Below the pieces are notes generated by a model that had not been told where the DNA came from, did no database searches, and saw only the letters and a list, made by a program, of their open reading frames with translations. A stretch of DNA of 64,000 bases from Sulfuritalea sp. (GTDB taxonomy: Bacteria > Pseudomonadota > Gammaproteobacteria > Burkholderiales > Rhodocyclaceae), in the NCBI GenBank assembly GCA_030680805.1, contig JAUXUK010000003.1, positions 1 through 64,000 of the forward strand, given 5' to 3'. The position numbers and the translations under genes were made by a program. Below, piece by piece: positions 56,963 to 64,000 of this stretch. Each line of letters opens with the position of its first letter. Position 1 is the first letter of the stretch.

Positions 56963-57868
56963 TCAGGCAGCAGCAGCTTTCTTCGACATCAGCGTGTAGC
57001 CGAACAGCGCGGCGCCCAGGGCGCCGGCGATCTGGCTGTCGATCTTGGTTTCCATCGCCTTGATGCCGAGCAGCTTTTCGATGCGCTTGACGACGCCAGG
57101 ATTCTTGGCGATGCCGCCGGTGATGAAGAAGCCTTCCTCGACGTTGATCCGCTCCAGCAGGGACACTACGCGCTCGGCCATGGCCTGGCAATACGCCGCG
57201 ATCACCTTGTTCTTGGTGTAGCCGGCCTTGAGCAGGCCCAGCGCCTCGGACTTGGCGAACACCACGCAGACCGACGACACGGCATCCGGCTCGACATCGA
57301 CGTCGAAGGAACGCGGGCCGAGTTCGGCGATCGGTATCTGCATGAGGTCGGAGATGACTTCCATGCCGCGACCGGTGCCGGCCGCGCATTTATCGTTCAT
57401 CAGGAAGTTGGTGACCTTGCCTTTTTCGTCGCAATGGATGGCCTTGCAGTCCTGGCCGCCCATGTCGAGGATGGTGCGCACGCTGTTGCCGCCCATGTAG
57501 TTGGCGCCGCGGGCATGGCAGGCGATTTCGGTAATCGCCTTGTGCGCAAAGGGCACGTTGACGCGACCGTAGCCGGTGCCGACGACGTAGTGGATGTCTT
57601 CCAGCTTCATGCCGCACTTGTCCATCACGCCTTGCAGGGCGTTGGTCGCCGAATCCGGCGAATTGTTGCCGGTGCGCATGCTGTTGAAGCCGTACAGCTC
57701 TCCATCGACCACCAGCACCGCCTGCGACGACACCGAACCAACGTCAATGCCGCAGGTGATGATCTTGGCGGTCTTCCAGTCCTTGGTCTCGTCGACCCAA
57801 GTGTTTTCCTGCCAGCGCCAGAATTCCTTCTTCTCCGGTACGGTTTCAGCTACCACTTCTGCATTCAT
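56963..57868 (-). CDS. bzdQ: Benzoyl-CoA reductase ATPase subunit (BzdQ-like)
   Basis: ITCGIDVGSVSSQAVLVVDGELYGF; DMGGQDCKAIHCDEKGKVTNFLMNDKCAAGTGRGMEV. Confidence 0.93.
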   Translation of the reverse strand: MNAEVVAETVPEKKEFWRWQENTWVDETKDWKTAKIITCGIDVGSVSSQAVLVVDGELYGFNSMRTGNNSPDSATNALQGVMDKCGMKLEDIHYVVGTGYGRVNVPFAHKAITEIACHARGANYMGGNSVRTILDMGGQDCKAIHCDEKGKVTNFLMNDKCAAGTGRGMEVISDLMQIPIAELGPRSFDVDVEPDAVSSVCVVFAKSEALGLLKAGYTKNKVIAAYCQAMAERVVSLLERINVEEGFFITGGIAKNPGVVKRIEKLLGIKAMETKIDSQIAGALGAALFGYTLMSKKAAAA

Positions 57869-57893
57869 GTTTTCGCTCCTATTCCGTAGGGGT

Positions 57894-58703
57894 TCAATGC
57901 TGGCGCTCGGCGGCAATCATCGCGCAACCCAGCGCGCTGATGTACTCCGGCATGTCAGGCAGGGAAATCGTGTCGACGCCCATGGCGCCCTTCAGGGACT
58001 GAACAAAGCCGGCGTTATGCACCATGCCACCGATCAGCACCACTTCGCCTTCGATGCCGACGCGGCGCACCATGGCGCAGACCCGGCTGGCGACGGCATC
58101 GAGCACGGCCTTGGCGATGTCGTTCTTCGGCGTCGCCGAATGGATCAGCGATACCACCTCGGACTCGGCGAACACCGTGCACTGCGCATTCATCGGGATC
58201 GACTTGTCGGACTTGAGACTCGCCTCGCCGAACTCCTTGAGCGTCATCTGCAAAGCACGCGACATCGCCTCGGCGAATGAACCCGCGCCGGCAGCGCACT
58301 TCTCGTTGCCGGCAAAGTCGATCGCGCGACCTTCGGCATCGGTCTTCATGCCGCGACCTTCCTCGGCGCCGACATCGACCACGGTGCGCGCCTGCGGATA
58401 CATGAATACCGCGCCCTTGGCACCGGCTGTCATTTCAGTGATGCCTTCGGCGGCGAATGCCACCTGCTTGCGGCCGGCACCGGTAGCAAATACAACCTTG
58501 ACGTCGTCACGCTTCAGACCGGCCCCAGCCAGGGCTTCGTTGTAGGCTTTGTCGGCGGCGACGTCCTGATCGAGGTCGCCCGGCATCATGATGTGCACTT
58601 TCTTCACGCCGTACTTCAGCTGCGGCGCACCATCCACATTGAGCTCCTCGAGCAGCACCACCTTGATGCTGCGGGACCCCATATCGATTCCAGCGGTAAT
58701 CAT
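57894..58703 (-). CDS. bzdP: Benzoyl-CoA reductase ATPase subunit (BzdP-like)
   Basis: MITAGIDMGSRSIKVVLLEE; VDVGAEEGRGMKTDAEGRAIDFAGNEKCAAGAGSFAEAMSRAL. Confidence 0.93.
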   Translation of the reverse strand: MITAGIDMGSRSIKVVLLEELNVDGAPQLKYGVKKVHIMMPGDLDQDVAADKAYNEALAGAGLKRDDVKVVFATGAGRKQVAFAAEGITEMTAGAKGAVFMYPQARTVVDVGAEEGRGMKTDAEGRAIDFAGNEKCAAGAGSFAEAMSRALQMTLKEFGEASLKSDKSIPMNAQCTVFAESEVVSLIHSATPKNDIAKAVLDAVASRVCAMVRRVGIEGEVVLIGGMVHNAGFVQSLKGAMGVDTISLPDMPEYISALGCAMIAAERQH

Positions 58704-58730
58704 TGTTGATTCCTCCTGTAGATTCAGTTT

Positions 58731-58803
58731 GTCATTCCGGCGGAAGCCGGAATCCAGCAAGCCGACCGAAAACCTCCTGGATTCCGGCTTTCGCCGGAAT
58801 GAC
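58731..58803. repeat. Composite inverted element: two opposed copies of the ATTCCGGC..GCCGGAAT repeat
   Basis: gtcattccggcggaagccggaatcca ... tggattccggctttcgccggaatgac; outer arms are reverse complements over 26 nt with 1 mismatch. Confidence 0.92.
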
Positions 58804-58876
58804 GGATTGGGATGGCGGCTGCCAGCTGAGTTTCGTGGTCAATCATGCTTGCCAAATAAGTCAGTGGTTATAACAG

Positions 58877-60187
58877 TTACGCAGCCTGACGACGCAAGCC
58901 AAGCTGTTCCATGAAGGCATCGACCCGTGCCTGCGTGCGCACTTCGTCGAACTCGCGTTCGTCGCCCATGTTGCCTTCGAAGGTCATGATCGGAACACCG
59001 GCCTTGGCGATGCCGCCGCGGTTTTCCATGATGCCGAGACTCAGGCCTTCGCAGCCGCGGTTCAGGTGCAGCATGACGCCGTCGACCTGCCATTCCTTGA
59101 CGATGCGCAGCATCATCTCGGTTTTCAGGCGCGGATCGAAGAAGTGCTGCCACTGCGGCTTGGACAGGTTCCAGTCGGCGTAGAGGCGCAGGATCTGATC
59201 GCGGGTATTCATCTCGATGCCCTTTTCCCAAGGCAGCGAACGACCGCCCCAGCTGCCGTCCGGCTTGTCTTCCCAGATGCCTTCCAACGCAAAGGTGTAG
59301 AGCGAGCCGATCGACACCGCACCGTAGGTTTCGAGGTAGCGGAAGATCTTGAGGAAGGACCAGGGCGGCTGCGTATCGGACATCATGCGGCACTTCTCGT
59401 TCGGCACGGCGGCGATACCGCGCGCGACGCGATCCTTGACCTCGTCGTAAAGCTCGTCGTAGAAGTCGGCGCACCACTGCGATGACTTCGACAGCGTAGC
59501 CAGCACGTACAGCGAGTACATGGTCTTCTCGTCGAGCGGCGCCGGCTTGACCTTGTTCAGGGCGCAGATGTCGGCCCAGCGGCTGGTCGAACGCATCTCG
59601 TTCTTGACCGCCTTGAGGAACTTCTCGTCGTCGAAGGTGCGGCCTGTCGACTTCTCGAGGAACTCGATGCCGTCGTGCAACTGGTTGGTGACGTAGTCGA
59701 GGCGCGCCGCGTTCATGTCCTTGTAGGGACCGACGCCGACGTCCAGGTAAAACTGCGGTATCTGTTCTTCCTTGGCGACGTGCTGGTACCACTTGGAGTG
59801 GGAGCAGCAGATCTGCGTCTGGAAAATGAAGTCGGCCTTGGGGAACTTGCCGCCATACAGATACTTGTCGAGGTGCATGCCACCCCAGTAGATGCGCATG
59901 TAGGAGCACAGGTCGCGGGCAAAGCCCACTGACTCGGCGGCATCCATGCATTCCTTGGCGAATTTCTTGTCGTGCGCAACAGCGGCGGCGTAAGGCTCGC
60001 CGGTCAGCGAATAGACGTCGTCGCCGAGGCCGGCCGGCAGCGCGTCCAGCGCCCAGGCCGAGCCGGACCAGCGCAGGCCGCCGTTGTCCTTGGCCGTCGC
60101 GTAGTTCTTGTAGTACTGCTCACGCAGTTGCTTGGCCTTGCCCCACAGCTTGAGGGATTCGGTCGGATACTTGTTCGGTGCATTCAT
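58877..60187 (-). CDS. bzdO: Benzoyl-CoA reductase subunit (BzdO-like)
   Basis: 436 aa; [64 protein letters not shown]...[21 protein letters not shown]. Confidence 0.93.
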   Translation of the reverse strand: MNAPNKYPTESLKLWGKAKQLREQYYKNYATAKDNGGLRWSGSAWALDALPAGLGDDVYSLTGEPYAAAVAHDKKFAKECMDAAESVGFARDLCSYMRIYWGGMHLDKYLYGGKFPKADFIFQTQICCSHSKWYQHVAKEEQIPQFYLDVGVGPYKDMNAARLDYVTNQLHDGIEFLEKSTGRTFDDEKFLKAVKNEMRSTSRWADICALNKVKPAPLDEKTMYSLYVLATLSKSSQWCADFYDELYDEVKDRVARGIAAVPNEKCRMMSDTQPPWSFLKIFRYLETYGAVSIGSLYTFALEGIWEDKPDGSWGGRSLPWEKGIEMNTRDQILRLYADWNLSKPQWQHFFDPRLKTEMMLRIVKEWQVDGVMLHLNRGCEGLSLGIMENRGGIAKAGVPIMTFEGNMGDEREFDEVRTQARVDAFMEQLGLRRQAA

Positions 60188-60205
60188 CGTTCTCTCCCGT
60201 CAGTT

Positions 60206-61345
60206 TCAGAACAGCTCTTCGTCGCTCATCGTTTCGAGGAATGCCTCGATACGAATGCGGAAGGGGCCGATGGGGTTGGTAATGTCGAATTCGAGGAACA
60301 GCGTCGGGATGCCGTTCTTTTCGAGGTGTTCCTTGAGGTCCGGATAGTCGCCCTCGTGCGGATCGCAGAACTTCTGCTGCAGGAAGATCGCGGCGCGCGC
60401 ATTGAATTCCTTGGCCAGGCCGAGCACATGGTCGAAACGCGTGTGGTTCGGGTAATCCTTGGTCGGACAGGCCGGGCGGTCGCAGTAGCGATCGGCGATG
60501 GCCTTGATCACGTCATCTTCGGGCTTCGACTCGTTCCAGAAGTAGCGGGTGCCGGAACACTGGTCGTCGATGACAATGGTCGAACCAACCGACTCGACCA
60601 TGGCCATGAACGCGAGGTCGTCGTTTTCCGAGCCGATGGTCATGAAGCGCACGCCTTCCTTGCGATTCAACTGACGCGACGGCAGCGCGGCGAGCACCTT
60701 TTTCAACATCTCGTTGTGCTCGCGCTTATCCACGAACTGGGCCGTGATCGAGGCGTAGAGCGCCTCGACACCCGTAACCTGCGGGTTTTCGGCCTTGCGG
60801 TATTCAAACAACTGACGCAGCAGGCGGCGATTTTCGTCAACCACCGCCAGCGCCTCCTTCAACATCGCATCCGTCAATTCCTTGCCGGTCAATGCCTGCA
60901 GGAAGGTACGGAAGGACTGGAGTTCGGCGTGGTGTGCCTTGCGTGCATGCGGCGACTGGACGTCGTTGGGCATCGGCACGTAGTAGTCCCACTGTACGCT
61001 GGGCACATTGCTGCGCCACGAACTGAAGGTCTGCCGATACTGGATGCAGGACTGGGTGAGCGTCACGCCCTCGCAGTAATCGAAGCGACCGAGCAGGCCC
61101 TGGGCCAGGGAATCGCGGCAGAACGGACAGAACATGCCGAAAATGTGCGGCTCGGTCACGTTCTGCGGTTCATGTGCGCCAAGCACCCGAACCGGCAGCA
61201 TGCCGGCGGCAATCAGCAACTCCTCCGCCGTATACGTGCACATCGTCGCCACAACCTGTCCGCCGGTGCGCTTCTTCCAGTCACGTGCGTAATCGTGGCG
61301 ATTCTCATACCAGCCCTTGAACTGGTCGAACAAACCATCAGCCAT
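60206..61345 (-). CDS. bzdN: Benzoyl-CoA reductase subunit (BzdN-like)
   Basis: 379 aa from MADGLFDQFKGWYENRHDYARDWKK; FGMFCPFCRDSLAQGLLGRFDYCEGVTLTQSC; QQKFCDPHEGDYPDLKEHLEKNGIPTLFLEFD. Confidence 0.93.
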   Translation of the reverse strand: MADGLFDQFKGWYENRHDYARDWKKRTGGQVVATMCTYTAEELLIAAGMLPVRVLGAHEPQNVTEPHIFGMFCPFCRDSLAQGLLGRFDYCEGVTLTQSCIQYRQTFSSWRSNVPSVQWDYYVPMPNDVQSPHARKAHHAELQSFRTFLQALTGKELTDAMLKEALAVVDENRRLLRQLFEYRKAENPQVTGVEALYASITAQFVDKREHNEMLKKVLAALPSRQLNRKEGVRFMTIGSENDDLAFMAMVESVGSTIVIDDQCSGTRYFWNESKPEDDVIKAIADRYCDRPACPTKDYPNHTRFDHVLGLAKEFNARAAIFLQQKFCDPHEGDYPDLKEHLEKNGIPTLFLEFDITNPIGPFRIRIEAFLETMSDEELF

Positions 61346-61437
61346 TGGTGCCTCCTTGTTGGCGATCCACCGCACCGGGGTGCTCTGGACGCGGCATTCA
61401 TTAGACTCGGAACTATTGTTCCCTAGATGAATCATAC

Positions 61438-61624
61438 TGCACATTCTGAGCGAAGTATGCGTGAGGAAATCCGGCCCGTCAAGACGCTTATGCAATATTT
61501 TGCAGCACTGCTTAAATCACTTTTTATTGTATTACTACAAGCTATTACGCTTCTTTTTGACGGAATGACGAACGATAAAACAAAATAGTTTTTGACTTAT
61601 ATCAAATTCATGTACTATAGTGCA
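61438..61624. promoter_or_regulatory. bzdN-regulator divergent promoter region with four TGCA motifs
   Basis: TGCA at 61438, 61491, 61501 and 61621; the middle pair forms TGCAA-tatt-TTGCA. TGCA repeats are the described BzdR operator core. Confidence 0.6.
61592..61605. promoter_or_regulatory. FNR/AcpR-like box
   Basis: TTGACttatATCAA, 9 of 10 match to TTGAT-N4-ATCAA. Confidence 0.65.
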
Positions 61625-61662
61625 TCTTCCAAGGCAGGGCAGCCAAGAGGTGACAGCACATC

Positions 61663-62574
61663 ATGGTACCGATCGAAAAATCCGCTCTACCCGTCGCTGC
61701 GCGCTTCGTCGATGAAGCCGCAGACACGGAATTCCTTCAGGCCCTGGGCGTCCGCGTGCGCGAGTCGCGTGCGCGGCGCGGCATGTCGCGCAAGGCCCTC
61801 GCCATCAATGCCGATGTCTCGGAGCGCTATCTGGCCCAAGTCGAGAGCGGCGAGACCAATCCGTCCATCATGGTGTTGCGCCATGTCGCCCATGCACTGG
61901 GAATTTCACTGATCGAACTGCTGGAGCCGCAGCACAGTTCGCCGGAATACCGGCTGATCTCGCGCTTCCTCGAACAGCTCTCGCCCAACCGGCTCGAAGA
62001 CGCCCTGCTGCGCCTGATGCGCGACTTCGGCAACGAAGACGCCTCGCGCCGCAAGCGCATCGCGCTGGTCGGCCTGCGCGGCGCGGGCAAATCCACCCTC
62101 GGTCGCGCACTGGCCAGCGAGTTGTCGCTGCCCTTCGTCGAACTCAACAGCGCCATCGAGGCCGAGGCCGGGATGAGCCTCAACGAAGTGTTCTCGCTCT
62201 ATGGCCAGCCCGGCTTTCGGCGCCTTGAGCGACGCTGCCTTGACAAATTCATCACGGAGCACGAAGGCGCCGTGATCACCGTTGGCGGCGGCATTGTTTC
62301 CGAAGCGGAAACCTTCAATATGCTGCTGATGAACTGCTACACCGTCTGGGTCAAGGCCAGCCCGGAAGAACACATGTCGCGCGTCGTGGCCCAAGGTGAC
62401 TTCCGCCCCATGGAGGGCAACAGCGAAGCCATGGAAGACATGCGCCGCATCCTCGTCGCCCGCGAACCGCTTTACTCGAAAGCCGATTTCATCCTCGACA
62501 CCACCGGGTGCGAACCCAAAGTGTGTCTCAAGAAACTGCGCCAAGCAGTCACCCCAATCCCTGAAGCGCCATAA
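61663..62574 (+). CDS. XRE-family HTH regulator fused to shikimate-kinase-like domain (BzdR/BoxR family)
   Basis: VRVRESRARRGMSRKALAINADVSERYLAQVESGETNPSIMVLRHVAHAL, then IALVGLRGAGKSTLGRALASELSLPFVELNSAIEAEAGMSLNEVFSLYGQPGFRRLERRCL. Confidence 0.95.
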   Translation: MVPIEKSALPVAARFVDEAADTEFLQALGVRVRESRARRGMSRKALAINADVSERYLAQVESGETNPSIMVLRHVAHALGISLIELLEPQHSSPEYRLISRFLEQLSPNRLEDALLRLMRDFGNEDASRRKRIALVGLRGAGKSTLGRALASELSLPFVELNSAIEAEAGMSLNEVFSLYGQPGFRRLERRCLDKFITEHEGAVITVGGGIVSEAETFNMLLMNCYTVWVKASPEEHMSRVVAQGDFRPMEGNSEAMEDMRRILVAREPLYSKADFILDTTGCEPKVCLKKLRQAVTPIPEAP

Positions 62575-62594
62575 AACCCAAAACGGAGAATTCC

Positions 62595-64000
62595 ATGAAC
62601 AGCCCCGATGCCCCCCGGCAGAGCATCACCTACGACACGCATCCCGACCACTACAAACACTGGCGCCTGAGCTGCGACGGCGCGGTCGCCACGCTGACCC
62701 TCGACATCAATGAGGACGGCGGCATCAAGCCCGGCTACAAGCTGAAGCTGAATTCCTACGACCTCGGTGTCGACATCGAACTCTACGACGCCTTGCAGCG
62801 CATCCGCTTCGAGCATCCGGAAGTGCGCAGCGTGGTCGTCACCTCCGGCCGCGATCGCATTTTCTGTTCCGGCGCCAACATCTTCATGCTGGGCGTTTCC
62901 ACCCACGCCTGGAAAGTGAATTTCTGCAAATTCACCAACGAGACGCGCAACGGTATCGAGGATTCCAGCCGTCACTCCGGCCTCAAGTTCATCGCCGCCT
63001 GCAACGGCACCACGGCCGGCGGCGGCTATGAACTGGCCCTGGCCTGCGACGAAATCATCCTGGTCGATGACCGTTCCTCCGCCGTCAGCCTGCCCGAAGT
63101 ACCCCTGCTCGGCGTACTGCCTGGCACCGGTGGCCTCACCCGCGTCACCGACAAGCGACGCGTCCGCCGCGATCACGCCGACATCTTCTGCACCCTGACC
63201 GAAGGCGTGCGCGCCCAGCGTGCCAAGGAATGGCGGCTGATCGACGACTACGCCAAGCCACAGCAGTTTGCCGAAAAGGTGAAGCAGCGCGCCGAGCAGC
63301 TCGCGGCGCAGAGCGACCGCCCGGCCAATGCCAAAGGTGTCGCCCTGCCGCCCCTCAAGCGAACCATCGACGAGACCGGCTACCACTACGAAACCGTCGA
63401 TGTGGCCATCGACCGCAAGGCACGGCGCGCGACGCTGACCGTCGCCGCTCCGTCTGCCGCGGCAGCCAGCAGCCTTGACGGCATCGTCGCCGCGGGCGCT
63501 GCCTGGTGGCCGCTGCTGATGGCGCGCGAACTCGATGACGCAATCCTGATGCTGCGCACCAATGATCTGGAGATCGGCACCTGGGTGATGAAGACCAGCG
63601 GCGACGCACAACTCGTCCTTGATGCCGATGCCGCGCTGGCGAAGCACCAGAGCCACTGGTTCGTCCGCGAGGTGATCGGCATGCTGCGACGGACGTTGGC
63701 CCGCCTCGACGTCACCTCGCGCACCCTGATTGCGCTGGTCGGCCGCGACACCTGCTTCGCCGGCACGCTGGCGGAACTGCTGCTTGCCGCCGACCGCGGC
63801 TATATGCTCGCCCTGCCGGACGATCCGGCGCAAGAGCCGAAGATCGCGCTATCCGAAATGAATTTCGGCAGCTATCCGATGGTCAACAGCCAGTACCGCA
63901 TCGCCGCCCGCTTCTATGGCGAGGAGGCTCCGATCGCCGCCGCGAAGGCGTCCATCGGCAAGCCCCAAGGCGCCGCCGCCGCGCTTGAGCTGGGTCTGGT
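62595..64000 (+). CDS. boxC: Benzoyl-CoA-dihydrodiol lyase / 2,3-epoxybenzoyl-CoA dihydrolase (3' truncated by window edge)
   Basis: Hand translation: MNSPDAPRQSITYDTHPDHYKHWRLSCDGAVATLTLDINEDGGIKPGYKLKLNSYDLGVDIELYDALQRIRFEHPEVRSVVVTSGRDRIFCSGANIFMLGVSTHAWKVNFCKFTNETRNGIEDSSRHSG... Not listed in the ORF track because it runs off the end. Confidence 0.92.
   Translation, partial: MNSPDAPRQSITYDTHPDHYKHWRLSCDGAVATLTLDINEDGGIKPGYKLKLNSYDLGVDIELYDALQRIRFEHPEVRSVVVTSGRDRIFCSGANIFMLGVSTHAWKVNFCKFTNETRNGIEDSSRHSGLKFIAACNGTTAGGGYELALACDEIILVDDRSSAVSLPEVPLLGVLPGTGGLTRVTDKRRVRRDHADIFCTLTEGVRAQRAKEWRLIDDYAKPQQFAEKVKQRAEQLAAQSDRPANAKGVALPPLKRTIDETGYHYETVDVAIDRKARRATLTVAAPSAAAASSLDGIVAAGAAWWPLLMARELDDAILMLRTNDLEIGTWVMKTSGDAQLVLDADAALAKHQSHWFVREVIGMLRRTLARLDVTSRTLIALVGRDTCFAGTLAELLLAADRGYMLALPDDPAQEPKIALSEMNFGSYPMVNSQYRIAARFYGEEAPIAAAKASIGKPQGAAAALELGL

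Noticed and set aside
58704-58760. Extended N-terminus of the bzdP ORF (MLDSGFRRNDKLNLQEEST)
   Set aside because: LDSGFRRND is translation of the dispersed hairpin repeat; the true start is the internal MITAGIDMGS.
1-64000. CRISPR array, prophage, integrase or IS transposase
   Set aside because: No regularly spaced repeats and no transposase, integrase or phage structural ORFs were recognised; the observed repeats are dispersed and irregular.

Overview
The window is GC-rich, betaproteobacterial-looking DNA (Rhodocyclales-like by gene content; this is inference). It runs from the 3' part of an RNase E gene to the 5' part of boxC.

Main blocks:
(i) 1-7340: housekeeping genes (rne, LMW-PTP, uvrB, aromatic aminotransferase, tRNA-Asn, FKBP, PhnA-like).
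(ii) 7337-18291: a minus-strand type I restriction-modification (hsdR/S/M) island. It is interrupted by a Phd/RelE-type toxin-antitoxin pair translationally coupled to hsdS, a HEPN-like protein, a NERD protein, an unknown ORF, and an HTH plus nucleotidyltransferase pair.
(iii) 18.3-31.1 kb: mixed housekeeping genes (arginase, YaeQ, pilU, dapE, prmB, ferredoxin) plus an SDR carrying both halohydrin-dehalogenase signature motifs.
(iv) 31.2-36.7 kb: UbiX, PaaK-like ligase, MarR, and an aldehyde:ferredoxin oxidoreductase fused to a C-terminal MoaD/ThiS-like domain, then dodecin.
(v) 37-39.5 kb: dapL-lysA pair.
(vi) 39.6-61.3 kb: a complete bzd-type anaerobic benzoyl-CoA cluster on the minus strand (bzdNOPQM, three accessory genes, bzdV, W, X, Y, Z, gcdH, bzdA), followed by a Liv-type ABC transporter, an alpha/beta hydrolase and a thioesterase.
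(vii) 61.7-64 kb: a divergent XRE/shikimate-kinase-fusion regulator (BzdR/BoxR family) followed directly by boxC of the aerobic benzoyl-CoA pathway.

Two dispersed short repeat families also occur, both intergenic and in-frame inside genes. One is the classic ATTCCGGC..GCCGGAAT type. The other is a GCCGTATCGCCAGCGCCGACTTTT type that I cannot assign to a named family.

No CRISPR array, rRNA operon or intact transposase was recognised. All family calls come from reading the protein sequences; no searches were run.
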